A DNA stretch of 64,000 bases from Colwellia demingiae (GTDB lineage: Bacteria > Pseudomonadota > Gammaproteobacteria > Enterobacterales > Alteromonadaceae): positions 372,001 through 436,000 of the forward strand of contig NZ_VOLT01000003.1 in assembly GCF_007954275.1 (NCBI RefSeq), read 5' to 3'. Position numbers and translations under genes: made by a program. Positions 35,422 to 45,038 of the stretch are shown in pieces; within the stretch, counting starts at the first letter, position 1, and each line of letters starts with the position of its first letter. Under the pieces are notes generated by a model. That model did no database searches. It was not told where the DNA came from and saw nothing but the letters and a program-made list of their open reading frames with translations.

Positions 35422-38121
35422 TTACTCCGCTGATGTTTTAGCTTTTTTCTTTGCTGCTGGTTTTTTAGCTGCTTTCTTTTTAGCTACCTTTTTCTTGGGA
35501 ATGTCTTCAACCCATTTCCCATCAATGTATTTCGCAGTCCAACCTGTTGCTTTGGGCTTGCCTTCTTCAGTAGCAATCTCGGTCATTACGTACTGCTCTT
35601 TCGTTTTACGGCTGTAACGTACTACCGATAAATTTCCTTCATTATCTTCTGCAGGTGCATCAGCTAAATAATAGAATTTTTCTGAAATACGATCTCTGAA
35701 CCTTTGTAGCTCTGCTACTTTTGGCGCTCGAGTTTCTCTTGAGCGTGGAAAAGTGTGCGCGGCTAAAAAGATACCTGCAGCGCCATCACGAAGTACAAAG
35801 TGGGCTTCAGACTTTTCACACTCAAGCTCAGGCAATTGCACTGGATCTTCTTTTGGCGGCGCAGCTTCGCCACTGGCGAGTAACTTACGGGTATTTTTAC
35901 ATTCCTCATTAGTACAATCAAAATACTTACCAAAACGGCCTGATTTCAATTCCATTGGCGATTCACAACGGTCACAATCTAAAATTGGTCCATCGTAACC
36001 TTTAATTTTAAATTCGCCTTTTTCAACTTCAATGCCATCACATACGGGATTATTACCACAAACATGCAACTTACGTGTTTCGTCAATAAGGTAACTATCC
36101 ATCGCCGTGCCACATTTATCACAACGACGCATTGCCATAAGAGCTTCAGTTTCAGCATCTTCAGCTAAAATACTCACCGCTTCTTCACCTGCGGTTAAGT
36201 TCATAGTTTTTGTACAACGTTCTTTTGGTGGTAAAGCATATCCAGAACAGCCTAAAAACACACCCGTTTGGGCCGTTCGAATGCCCATTTTACGATTACA
36301 AGTAGGGCAATCGATATCCGTTAATACTGGTTCATTGGTTTGCATACCACCATCTTCAGATGGTTGGTCTGCTTTTGATAATTGTTTGGTAAAGTTTTTA
36401 TAAAATTCGTCTAAAACCCCTTTCCAATCAGCACTACCACCTGCTATTTCATCAAGCTCCTGTTCCATGTTCGAAGTGAATTCGTAGCTCATTAACTTTT
36501 CAAAGCTGCCAGATAAACTGTTAGTAACAATTTCACCCATTTTTTCAGCGTAGAAACGTTTTTTGTCCAATCGAACATAACCACGATCTTGAATCGTTGA
36601 AATAATTGACGCATAAGTTGACGGACGGCCAATTGAACGTTTTTCTAATTCTTTAACTAACGAAGCTTCACCAAAACGTGCTGGCGGCTTAGTAAAATGC
36701 TGGCTTGGCTCGATTTTATCTAACGTTAACGCTTCGCCAACTTGTAAATCAGGTAAGTGTGTATCATCACCTTTACTCAGCTGTGGATGAACAATTGTCC
36801 AACCATCAAATTGCATCACTCGGCCTTTTGCTTTTAGATCAAAACTAGCAGCACTAATCGTTAAGGTACTAACAGTATAACGAGCAGCGGTCATTTGACA
36901 GGCTACAAACTGGCGCCAAATTAACTCATATAGCTTCTTAGCATCTGGTTCAATACCCTCAAGAAATGCAGCTTCAAGCTTAACATTTGATGGGCGTATC
37001 GCTTCATGCGCCTCTTGTGCCCCAGCTTTAGAACCGTAAATTTTTGCATTTTCTGGTAAGTAATTATCACCGAAGCTATCGCTGATGTAATTACGACACA
37101 TTTCTACCGCATCTTTGCTTAAGTTTGTTGAATCGGTACGCATATAAGTTATATGACCCGCTTCGTACAAACGCTGGGCTAAGCCCATAGTACGCTTAAC
37201 ACCATATCCCAGTTTAGTACTGGCGGCTTGCTGTAGCGTAGAGGTAATGAACGGTGCAGACGGTGTACTTTTTGACGGTCTATCTTCACGTTTACTAACA
37301 GCATAATCAGCCGGCTTTAATATTGCTAAAGCTGCATTGGTCTGTTTTTCATTAGTCGGTTTAAAAGCTTTGCCATTTTCATGGGTCACATCAAGTGATA
37401 GTACTTCACCTGTCGATGCGTGCGTATCTACAGCAATTTCCCAAAACTCTTTTGGATCAAATGCTTTGATTTCACGTTCTTTTTCAACGACTAATTTTAC
37501 TGCAACAGATTGAACACGTCCGGCAGATAAACCACGAGCTACTTTCTTCCACAATAGTGGGCTAACCATAAAGCCAACCACACGATCGAGGAAACGTCTT
37601 GCTTGCTGAGCATTAACACCCGGCATACTCAACTCACCCGGTGTCGAAAACGCTTGTTGGATTGACGTTTCAGTTATTTCATTGAAGACAACACGACGGA
37701 ACTTTTCATCTTCCCCACCGATAATCTCCTTTAAATGCCAGGCAATCGCTTCTCCCTCGCGATCCAAATCGGTTGCGAGATAAACAATGTCTGCTTTGTC
37801 CGCTAACTTCTTAAGCTCGGCAACAACTTTTTCTTTACCTGGCAGTATTTGATAATCAGCTGCCCAGTTTTTATCTGGGTCAATGCCCATACGATTGACC
37901 AGCGCTTGTTTGTCACGCTTGGCTTTGTATTTAGCTTTTGCTTCTGGTTCCATTTTACGCACTTCCGCTGGAGACTTAGCAGCAACTTTTTTACCTGTGC
38001 TACTGTGCGGAAGATCACGTACATGACCAACACTCGACTTTACAATAAAGTCATTACCTAGATATTTATTAATTGTTTTCGCTTTGGCTGGCGACTCGAC
38101 AATAACTAGTGATTTTGCCAT
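35422..38121 (-). CDS. topA: DNA topoisomerase I (899 aa)
   Basis: Type IA topoisomerase that relaxes negative supercoils. TOPRIM domain at the N-terminus ([17 protein letters not shown], and [17 protein letters not shown] with the metal Asp pair); active-site Tyr in [13 protein letters not shown] (about residue 328); [19 protein letters not shown] in domain IV. Three C-terminal zinc-ribbon-type Cys4 motifs start near residues 597, 660 and 708 (CPTC, CDKC, CDRC). The end is a Lys/Ala-rich tail ([18 protein letters not shown]), which likely aids DNA or RNA polymerase binding. Length is close to E. coli TopA (865). Confidence 0.97.
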   Translation of the reverse strand: MAKSLVIVESPAKAKTINKYLGNDFIVKSSVGHVRDLPHSSTGKKVAAKSPAEVRKMEPEAKAKYKAKRDKQALVNRMGIDPDKNWAADYQILPGKEKVVAELKKLADKADIVYLATDLDREGEAIAWHLKEIIGGEDEKFRRVVFNEITETSIQQAFSTPGELSMPGVNAQQARRFLDRVVGFMVSPLLWKKVARGLSAGRVQSVAVKLVVEKEREIKAFDPKEFWEIAVDTHASTGEVLSLDVTHENGKAFKPTNEKQTNAALAILKPADYAVSKREDRPSKSTPSAPFITSTLQQAASTKLGYGVKRTMGLAQRLYEAGHITYMRTDSTNLSKDAVEMCRNYISDSFGDNYLPENAKIYGSKAGAQEAHEAIRPSNVKLEAAFLEGIEPDAKKLYELIWRQFVACQMTAARYTVSTLTISAASFDLKAKGRVMQFDGWTIVHPQLSKGDDTHLPDLQVGEALTLDKIEPSQHFTKPPARFGEASLVKELEKRSIGRPSTYASIISTIQDRGYVRLDKKRFYAEKMGEIVTNSLSGSFEKLMSYEFTSNMEQELDEIAGGSADWKGVLDEFYKNFTKQLSKADQPSEDGGMQTNEPVLTDIDCPTCNRKMGIRTAQTGVFLGCSGYALPPKERCTKTMNLTAGEEAVSILAEDAETEALMAMRRCDKCGTAMDSYLIDETRKLHVCGNNPVCDGIEVEKGEFKIKGYDGPILDCDRCESPMELKSGRFGKYFDCTNEECKNTRKLLASGEAAPPKEDPVQLPELECEKSEAHFVLRDGAAGIFLAAHTFPRSRETRAPKVAELQRFRDRISEKFYYLADAPAEDNEGNLSVVRYSRKTKEQYVMTEIATEEGKPKATGWTAKYIDGKWVEDIPKKKVAKKKAAKKPAAKKKAKTSAE

Positions 38122-38538
38122 AAAAATTTCTAATCCTTCGATAAAGACAAATTATTTTTTGCCTTTTTATTCAAACGCTAAATTAATCAAAAAAGTGCGA
38201 GCGTACTTGTTCTGACTTTGCTAGCGATAAAAAAAACATTTTATTTAAAGTTATTCTTTGCATAACTATTTATAGGTATATCTATAAATATGCAAACTGA
38301 CAAGTAATTATTTTACTTCGCAGCAATTGCTATTCACCCAGTTAATGGTTTTAGCTATAATAGGCAATAATTAATATTACTGTGCGCTTAGTCACATTTT
38401 GCCTACATTTAGCGGCAATCATAATCGACTTTACGATAAAACATAAGAGCATAATGTTAAAAAACTTTAAATAGTGAAAGCATAGGGGTCACCTTCCTCA
38501 ATCGATAACTCATGTAAATAATCAAATAGAGACCTTAA
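38122..38538. other. Divergent region between topA and the ureohydrolase gene
   Basis: 417 bp. It holds one long dyad (listed separately) and presumably both promoters. I see no small ORF or RNA gene that I would support. Confidence 0.4.
38257..38296. promoter_or_regulatory. Extended dyad in the topA upstream region
   Basis: TTTGCAT ... ATTTATAG-N6-CTATAAAT-ATGCAAA: an outer 7-bp and an inner 8-bp perfect inverted repeat, about 140 bp before topA. It could be an operator, a supercoiling-sensitive cruciform, or chance in AT-rich DNA. Confidence 0.35.
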
Positions 38539-39645
38539 ATGACAACAATTACATCAACATTTTATAACAAACTCAGCAATTGTTTGTGTCCTCCCGGCAA
38601 TGGCGTATTTACCGTAAATACCGCTAAAGAGCGTAAAGAGCAATTACACCAAACTATTTTCGGGCAAGCGGTCGGAGTTGAGGATTTGTGGAAAACGTCA
38701 TTAAATCAACTGCCAGAAGCGTCTAAAGCCGTTATTTTAGGTGTAGCCTCTGATTGTGGTGGTGGTATTTTGCGTGGTGCTAACTGGGGGCCTTTATTTT
38801 TACGTTCAACCTTACTTGCAACTTACCCTGAATTAACTGCATTTGATTTAGGTGATGTCCGTGTTATTCCACATTTATTATCAGATAAATATTTAAACGA
38901 AGCGACGTTAGCTAACTGTAAAAAAGCTTTATATCAAGATGAACATAGTAAATATGCCATTAGCCCATTAAGCATAACAGAAGATGTTTTACATGACTTT
39001 TATGCTGAATTCCCGGAAAAGGGCATTTTCGGCATTGGTGGAGATCACAGTGTTAGTTACCCTTTAACCAAAGCCTATCTGCAAGCTAAAAAGAAACAAG
39101 GTAAACGTGCAGCAATAATCCACTTTGATGCCCATACTGATTTATTGGTTGAAAGGTTAGGGATAGATTTATGTTTTGGCTCTTGGTGTACCCATATTTT
39201 AGATGACCTGCATGAAAAGCATCACCTTATTCAAGTGGGTATTCGCTCAAGTGGCAGACCTCAAAGTCATTGGGAAGAGACTTTTGGCGTGAGACAACAT
39301 TGGGCAAAAGATATTAAAGCACATGGTATTGACCAGACGATCGACAATATTTTTGCTCAACTTAGAGATGAAAATATTGACGAGCTTTATGTCAGTTTTG
39401 ATATTGATGCTATTGATGACAGTTTTGCCTGTGCAACAGGTACGCCAGAGCCTGATGGTTTAATGCCAGAAGATGCCATGGACATATTACGCGCCTTAGC
39501 TGCTAAGTACCCTATTACGGGTGCTGATATGATGGAGATAGCCCCTTTCACAGATAGTTGTGGGCAAGGATTAGCAGGACAAGAAAAAACCTTAAAAGTA
39601 GGCGCTGAGATTTCAGCATTTTTGCTTAAAGAAATGGCTAAGTAA
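38539..39645 (+). CDS. Arginase/agmatinase-family ureohydrolase (368 aa)
   Basis: Manganese ureohydrolase fold. Metal ligands are visible in GIGGDHSVSYPLT (His about 176), IIHFDAHTDLL (Asp-x-His-x-Asp about 202-206) and YVSFDIDAIDDSF (Asp-x-Asp about 290-292). It cleaves a guanidino-type bond releasing urea or a related amide; arginase, agmatinase, guanidinobutyrase and formimidoylglutamase share these motifs. The N-terminal 80 residues are longer than in classical arginases (about 300 aa), so I do not name the substrate. No arg, spe or hut gene is adjacent. A strong bidirectional terminator follows. Confidence 0.88.
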   Translation: MTTITSTFYNKLSNCLCPPGNGVFTVNTAKERKEQLHQTIFGQAVGVEDLWKTSLNQLPEASKAVILGVASDCGGGILRGANWGPLFLRSTLLATYPELTAFDLGDVRVIPHLLSDKYLNEATLANCKKALYQDEHSKYAISPLSITEDVLHDFYAEFPEKGIFGIGGDHSVSYPLTKAYLQAKKKQGKRAAIIHFDAHTDLLVERLGIDLCFGSWCTHILDDLHEKHHLIQVGIRSSGRPQSHWEETFGVRQHWAKDIKAHGIDQTIDNIFAQLRDENIDELYVSFDIDAIDDSFACATGTPEPDGLMPEDAMDILRALAAKYPITGADMMEIAPFTDSCGQGLAGQEKTLKVGAEISAFLLKEMAK

Positions 39646-39693
39646 TGTATTAAATCAATAATATTTAATTGCTAAACCAACTAGTTTAAGATC

Positions 39694-39721
39694 AAAAAAG
39701 GCTCCTAAAGGAGCCTTTTTT
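39694..39721. terminator. Bidirectional terminator
   Basis: AAAAAAGGCTCC-TAAA-GGAGCCTTTTTT, perfect 12-bp stem between two convergent genes. Confidence 0.9.
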
Positions 39722-39757
39722 ATCAATTGAATTTAACTGTTTGTTAACAGGTTAAAA

Positions 39758-42046
39758 TTAGTCTTGACTTATATTGTCGCTACAATCGTTTGATAATCCA
39801 AATGGCCCTCTAGTTCCAATACCTTGGCTCGGTGGTGTTACATCTTCTTCATTAACATCATCAATTAATACAGGTAAGGTAAAAATGGCTTGAGTTGAGT
39901 TTTCACTACCAGTTACTTTACCTGAAACAATAAGTTTTACATCGAGCCACTGCCCATAACTTTGTGGGTAAGTTACTTTAATAACTGATCGTCCATCCGC
40001 GTCTGTGATAAGCGTACCTGATATTGACACTATGTTACCAGGTGTTAATTTACCATCACCATTAAAGTCTTCACCAACATCTAAGATACCATCAAAGTTA
40101 GCATCTTCATTAGGACACGTTGTTTTCCCTAGGTAAACCGGACCTGGGGTGTTTGTTGAACCTTCACCGAGTGCCAGCCATAGTACGAAATCAGCTCCAT
40201 CATAAGTACGCAGCCAAAGGCCTTTATAATAATTTTCAGGTATCGCTGAAACGGTTAGTTCTACATTCTCAACAGCATTAGACTCAGCATCGGTAACAAA
40301 GACAGAGTACTCTTTCACATAGTCAGTCGTGTCCAACTCCTCAAGTTCATTACCTGTACCTAACGAAATAAATAACTCACGATTAGAAACAGTTAGATTA
40401 ACAATGTCAGTTATGGCTGGCGTATCTTCAACAACAGCGGTTATTGTTACCGCATCCTTGGCTGATGTATTATTTGAAGTATAAATTGTTGAAGCACTAC
40501 CACTGCTATCTGTGACTGCCGTTGCCGGAAAAATTGATCCTCCACTTACATCTTCTAGCACAAATTTGACCCGTTTATTTTTAACTAAGTTTCCATTCGC
40601 ATCTTTTACAACAACTGAAATAGTGGATGTTTGTTCATTTGGACCGATTGAATTAGGCGATGCTTGTGCTTTAATTGTTGCTGCAGTATCAGCAAAAAAT
40701 TCAAATTCAAGTTGATTAGTTAATTCAACATTTTTGCCATCAATCACATCTGAACCAACAAAAGTAACTAACGCTTTACCTGCATCTGTTGAAGTTAATG
40801 TAACGGTAACTTCACCATCAACGGTAGTAGCTGAATTAGCATTGACAATACCACGTGTAGTAGTGAAGGAAACAGATTTACCATCCGGTACAAATGCATT
40901 ATCTCGCATCCACGTTAAAGTGACACTTGCAGTTTGTGGTGACAAAGAAACATCAGGAACAATAGGAGTGTTTGATGGATCAACAATAGTAAGACCATTA
41001 CTAAAACTAGTAAACAAGAATGAGTCTGCTTGTACTGAAACATCTTGACTAGCTGTAGCGCCAAGTGCAGTAACAACAATACTATTATTACCGCCACTAG
41101 TACCTGTTACTTTTACCGTAGCCTGACCTTCTGAGTCTGTAGTTACGCTTGTAGGAATTGTTATTTTATCCACATTACTTGCAGATATCGCTACAGCTGT
41201 TTTAGCGACGCCATTACCATCTGAGTCTAAAACGTTAACTATATAACTAGTTTCATCATTTAATGCTAAAGAGCTTGAACCAGTTAACGTCAATGTAGTA
41301 CCAACCACTTCTACTTCTAACGAATCAGTAATATCACCACTAGTTACGGAGACTAATATAACTCTGTTACTCGGTTCATCTTGAGTAGATAGCTCCATAG
41401 TAACTTTACCATCAGGCCCTGTTACATTTGAACTGCTACCACTTGCATCAAGTATTTTTCCAAGTGCGCCAGAATCACTTGCAAAATTAATAGTTACGCC
41501 CTCAAGCAAGTTGTTATTCTCGTCTTTAGCAATGGCAGATAACTCGATAGATTGTGCACCACTCGAAGCAAGTTGTTGCGAGCTAGCAAATAATTGAATA
41601 GAAGCAGCGGTAGGTTCGCCTTCAACAATTTTCACACCATCACCGGCACTATTAAAACTAATATTATCGGTAGCACTTTCATAGCTGGCGATAACATTAA
41701 CAGAGCCTTTTACATCGGTTACTTTTACAATAATGGTTGCAACACCATTTGCATCCGTTGTCGCGGTACCTGAAACAGGGTCGAATGTAGCCGAGCCTTC
41801 AACGGCTAACGTAAAGGTAACGGTTTTATTAACTATGGCACTACCATTATCAACAACTGTGGCTGAGACGGTAACATCATTAGCTGCTGACAAATCACCA
41901 TCAGATTTTGTTATTGTTACAGTAACTGCATCAGTTGTTCCACCATCACCACCACCAGTTAGGTCACCATCTCCACCACCGCACGCTACGAGTGTCATCA
42001 TTGACATCAATAACATGGTAAAACTTAAACGTCGAAATAACTGCAT
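39758..42046 (-). CDS. Lipoprotein with tandem bacterial Ig-like (Big_1/invasin-type) domains (762 aa)
   Basis: Signal peptide with lipobox LVAC at residues 19-22, then a Gly/Asp linker. The rest is a string of about six immunoglobulin-like repeats of 90-100 residues, recognised by recurring SVTVTKSDGD-, VNKTVTFTL- and TDANGVATIIVKVT-like segments, the last being the usual Big_1 strand with D-x-x-G-x-A. Near residue 650 an Asp-rich loop (DANFDGILDVGEDFNGDG) looks like a calcium site. It is probably an outer-membrane or surface protein involved in adhesion or cell-surface structure; no catalytic domain is seen. Confidence 0.85.
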   Translation of the reverse strand: MQLFRRLSFTMLLMSMMTLVACGGGDGDLTGGGDGGTTDAVTVTITKSDGDLSAANDVTVSATVVDNGSAIVNKTVTFTLAVEGSATFDPVSGTATTDANGVATIIVKVTDVKGSVNVIASYESATDNISFNSAGDGVKIVEGEPTAASIQLFASSQQLASSGAQSIELSAIAKDENNNLLEGVTINFASDSGALGKILDASGSSSNVTGPDGKVTMELSTQDEPSNRVILVSVTSGDITDSLEVEVVGTTLTLTGSSSLALNDETSYIVNVLDSDGNGVAKTAVAISASNVDKITIPTSVTTDSEGQATVKVTGTSGGNNSIVVTALGATASQDVSVQADSFLFTSFSNGLTIVDPSNTPIVPDVSLSPQTASVTLTWMRDNAFVPDGKSVSFTTTRGIVNANSATTVDGEVTVTLTSTDAGKALVTFVGSDVIDGKNVELTNQLEFEFFADTAATIKAQASPNSIGPNEQTSTISVVVKDANGNLVKNKRVKFVLEDVSGGSIFPATAVTDSSGSASTIYTSNNTSAKDAVTITAVVEDTPAITDIVNLTVSNRELFISLGTGNELEELDTTDYVKEYSVFVTDAESNAVENVELTVSAIPENYYKGLWLRTYDGADFVLWLALGEGSTNTPGPVYLGKTTCPNEDANFDGILDVGEDFNGDGKLTPGNIVSISGTLITDADGRSVIKVTYPQSYGQWLDVKLIVSGKVTGSENSTQAIFTLPVLIDDVNEEDVTPPSQGIGTRGPFGLSNDCSDNISQD

Positions 42047-42236
42047 AGAAGCATCCTAATTTTTCTTTTTATAAATAGACCTAATAACTCATATTAACTG
42101 ATAAATAACAAAAAGGTACTGCTTATCATAAAAAAATCACAATCAATGACAAAGTTAACAAAATTTTACCTGCGACTACGGCAAAAACAGTCAAAATAAA
42201 TTAGTTTTTAATCTACGCGATTATTGTTAACCTTAA

Positions 42237-42260
42237 CGATTAAAATTATTAGTTTAATCG
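42237..42260. promoter_or_regulatory. Perfect dyad upstream of the symporter gene
   Basis: CGATTAAA-N8-TTTAATCG lies 54 bp before the start codon and includes the T-N11-A spacing. A dimeric regulator site is plausible; no regulator gene is adjacent. Confidence 0.4.
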
Positions 42261-42313
42261 ATATATAATAATCACAACGTAACTTACAACCTAGCTGAAG
42301 TAACATAGACCCT

Positions 42314-43675
42314 ATGACAATTGAAAAAACAATGTCCCCACCCTCCAAAAAAAATAGTTTAACCAGCCTCATTGTTATCGGTATGGTTGCTGGTATTTTA
42401 TTAGGAACTTTCTTGCAATGGCTTATGCCCAATGGCTCTGACAAAGTCATTAACCTTTATTTATTTGATATTTCTCTTAAAGGCTTATTTGTAGATGGCA
42501 TATTAGAAGTGATAGGCCAAGTTTTTATGGCCAGTTTACGTATGTTAGTTGTCCCCTTAGTTTTTGTATCGCTAGTTTGTGGGGTATGTTCATTAAAAGA
42601 CACCAGTAAACTTGGCCGCATAGGTGGTAAAGCTGTTGCTTTATATCTCGCCACTACAGCTATTGCTATTAGCTTTGCTATTTTTGTTGCGCTAATTGTT
42701 GCTCCAGGAGAAGGGGTAAATATGGTCGCTAACAGTAGTTTTTCAGGTAGAGATGCTCCGTCTTTAGCGCAAGTTATTATTCAAATGTTTCCTACCAATC
42801 CTTTCGCATCATTTGCACAAGGTAATATGCTACAAGTAATCGTATTTGCATTACTTTTCGGTATTGCTATCGCGCTTTCAGGCAAAGCTGGTGAACGTAT
42901 TTCTTTATTATTTGAAGATTTAAGTGAAGTGATCATGCGTCTGGTGACTATTCTAATGAATATCGCTCCTTATGGCGTTTTTGCATTGTTAGCCACTTTA
43001 TTTACTACCGTGTCACTAACAACCTTCGGTAATTTAATTGAATATTTCTTAGTGGTTTTCTTTGTTCTACTTATTCATGCTTTAGTTACTTACCCTATTA
43101 TTTTGAAATTATTTACGGGTTTAAACCCAGTAATCTTTTTAAAGAAAATGCGTGACGCTGCTATTTTCGCATTCTCTACAGCCAGCTCGAATGCCACCAT
43201 TCCTGTCACGTTAGAAACGGCAACAAAGAAGATGGGTGTAAAAAACTCCATCGCATCATTTACCGTGCCGCTTGGTGCCACCATTAATATGGACGGCACA
43301 GCAATCATGCAAGGTGTAGCAACTGTTTTTATCGCGCAAGTTTTTACTCAGGATTTAACGCTAGCAGACTACTTAACCGTTGTGCTTACTGCAACCCTAG
43401 CGTCCATAGGCACAGCAGGTGTGCCTGGCGTTGGTTTAATCATGCTAGCCATGGTGTTAGAGCAAGTAGGTTTACCTGTTGAAGGTATTGCCCTTATTAT
43501 TGGTGTCGATAGATTATTGGATATGACTCGTACTGCGGTCAATGTTACCGGCGACAGCATGGTGAGCCTTGTGGTTGCTAAAAGTGAAGATCAATTTGAT
43601 CATGAGATGTATTTAGACCCACAAGCAGGACATAACATTGAAGAGATCGACTTTAAGCACCTAAAAGATAATTAA
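42314..43675 (+). CDS. Dicarboxylate/amino acid:cation symporter, DAACS family (453 aa)
   Basis: Inner-membrane secondary transporter of the GltP/DctA/SdcS family with about eight helices and two re-entrant loops. Signatures: Ser-rich loop STASSNATIPVTLET (about 293), GATINMDGTAIMQG (about 340), and the TM8 motif DRLLDMTRTAVNVTGDSM (about 417), which binds substrate and cation. Uptake of glutamate, aspartate or C4-dicarboxylates with Na+ or H+ is expected; which one cannot be read from sequence alone. It is a single-gene unit with a palindromic terminator, and a dyad upstream may regulate it. Confidence 0.93.
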   Translation: MTIEKTMSPPSKKNSLTSLIVIGMVAGILLGTFLQWLMPNGSDKVINLYLFDISLKGLFVDGILEVIGQVFMASLRMLVVPLVFVSLVCGVCSLKDTSKLGRIGGKAVALYLATTAIAISFAIFVALIVAPGEGVNMVANSSFSGRDAPSLAQVIIQMFPTNPFASFAQGNMLQVIVFALLFGIAIALSGKAGERISLLFEDLSEVIMRLVTILMNIAPYGVFALLATLFTTVSLTTFGNLIEYFLVVFFVLLIHALVTYPIILKLFTGLNPVIFLKKMRDAAIFAFSTASSNATIPVTLETATKKMGVKNSIASFTVPLGATINMDGTAIMQGVATVFIAQVFTQDLTLADYLTVVLTATLASIGTAGVPGVGLIMLAMVLEQVGLPVEGIALIIGVDRLLDMTRTAVNVTGDSMVSLVVAKSEDQFDHEMYLDPQAGHNIEEIDFKHLKDN

Positions 43676-43718
43676 TATTTTGTAGAGTGTCATGTAGGAA
43701 AGATTGTAATCGTTAATC

Positions 43719-43756
43719 AAAAAAGCCTTACTGAGTTAACTCAGTAAGGCTTTTTT
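43719..43756. terminator. Bidirectional terminator, 38-bp perfect palindrome
   Basis: The sequence reads AAAAAAGCCTTACTGAGTT followed directly by its exact reverse complement, so 19 bases on each side pair without a loop. Confidence 0.85.
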
Positions 43757-43823
43757 ATATTGCTTAGTTTCTTAATTTAGTAATTAACTAAATCAGTATC
43801 TGAACACTAATAATTCCCCCCTA

Positions 43824-44873
43824 CTAACCAGGAAAGATATTATTGCGTTGTAATAATTTACCTAAAAAGCTTTCAGCTGATAATGAAGCGGCTTTAGAAA
43901 ATTTTTCAGCCAAACCTTTTTTCACTTCATATTTAATAGCAACGACTTTATGGCTTTTACTTTTACCTTGTAAATAATCATCACTTGTTTGGATACTATC
44001 GACTAGGCCAAGTTCTAAGGCTGTTGTGCCAAACCAATGTTCGCCTGTTGCCACTTTAACAATATCTAAACTTGGTCTGCGTTCGCTAACGAAGTTTTTA
44101 AATAAAACGTGAGTTTCTTCTAATTCTTCGATGAACTTTTCTTTACCTTTTTCTGTATTCTCACCAAACATAGTTACAGTGCGTTTAAATTCACCCGCAG
44201 TAAACTGTTCAAAATCAATATCATGTTTCTTTAATAATTTATTGAAGTTTGGTACTTGGGCAATAACACCAATAGAGCCTAAGATGGCAAAAGGTGCTGA
44301 AATAATATTGTTTGCCACACAAGCCATCATATAACCGCCGCTAGCAGCCACTTTATCTACTGATACTGTTAGTGGAATATTATGCTGACGAATACGATCA
44401 AGCTGTGAAGATGCTAAACCATAACCATGTACCATACCGCCACCACTTTCTAAACGAACAAAAACTTCATCTTCAGGTTTTGCCACAGAAAGTATCGCTG
44501 ACACCTCTTCACGTAAAGAGCTGACTTCTTTGGCATCAATACTGCCATTAAAGTCAACTACAAAAACATGCGCTTTACTTGGCGCTTTATCTTCACCTGA
44601 TTTAGCTAATTTCTTGTCAGCTTTCGCTTGTTCTTTAGCTTGCTTTTTATCAGCCTTTTCTTTTTCTTTAAATTCATCTTTGCTCAATAAGGCATGAATA
44701 ATATCTTCTTCAGTTTCAGTAAACTGCTCAGACAAGTCAGTGATATCTAACTCACCTTTTTTATGCTGCTGTTTCGTAGCTGCACCAGCAATGGCAATAA
44801 TAATGGCTATAACAGCCAAAACAAAAGTAACGGCTTTTGCTAAAAACAAACCGTATTCATATAAAAATTCCAA
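43824..44873 (-). CDS. sohB: Inner-membrane S49 peptidase SohB (349 aa)
   Basis: Signal-peptide-peptidase-like serine protease anchored by an N-terminal helix (about 10-30). A Lys/Glu-rich linker (about 60-95) precedes the S49 domain. Catalytic Ser lies in DKVAASGGYMMACVAN (about residue 182) and the Lys in TAGEFKRTVTMFGE (about 234); FVVDFNGSIDA and AILGSIGVIAQVPNF are typical SppA/SohB segments. Length equals E. coli SohB (349). Role is degradation of membrane-bound signal peptides or misfolded proteins. Probably monocistronic; lipase gene lies behind it on the same strand. Confidence 0.94.
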   Translation of the reverse strand: MEFLYEYGLFLAKAVTFVLAVIAIIIAIAGAATKQQHKKGELDITDLSEQFTETEEDIIHALLSKDEFKEKEKADKKQAKEQAKADKKLAKSGEDKAPSKAHVFVVDFNGSIDAKEVSSLREEVSAILSVAKPEDEVFVRLESGGGMVHGYGLASSQLDRIRQHNIPLTVSVDKVAASGGYMMACVANNIISAPFAILGSIGVIAQVPNFNKLLKKHDIDFEQFTAGEFKRTVTMFGENTEKGKEKFIEELEETHVLFKNFVSERRPSLDIVKVATGEHWFGTTALELGLVDSIQTSDDYLQGKSKSHKVVAIKYEVKKGLAEKFSKAASLSAESFLGKLLQRNNIFPG

Positions 44874-44983
44874 AGTAACTCCTGAGGATATATTGGTAAA
44901 TATAAGGATAAAAATAATTGACGTAATTCTACACTATTTTTCCGTATTGCAAAGAGGGTTAAAGATCATAGAAATTGAGTAAT

Positions 44984-45008
44984 AAAAAAGCCCTCAATCG
45001 AGGGCTTT
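44984..45008 (-). terminator. Terminator after the lipase gene
   Basis: AAAGCCCTC pairs with GAGGGCTTT around AATC; minus-strand T-run follows. Confidence 0.8.
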
Positions 45009-45038
45009 AAATCAAAGTAATATTGATGGTATAACTTA

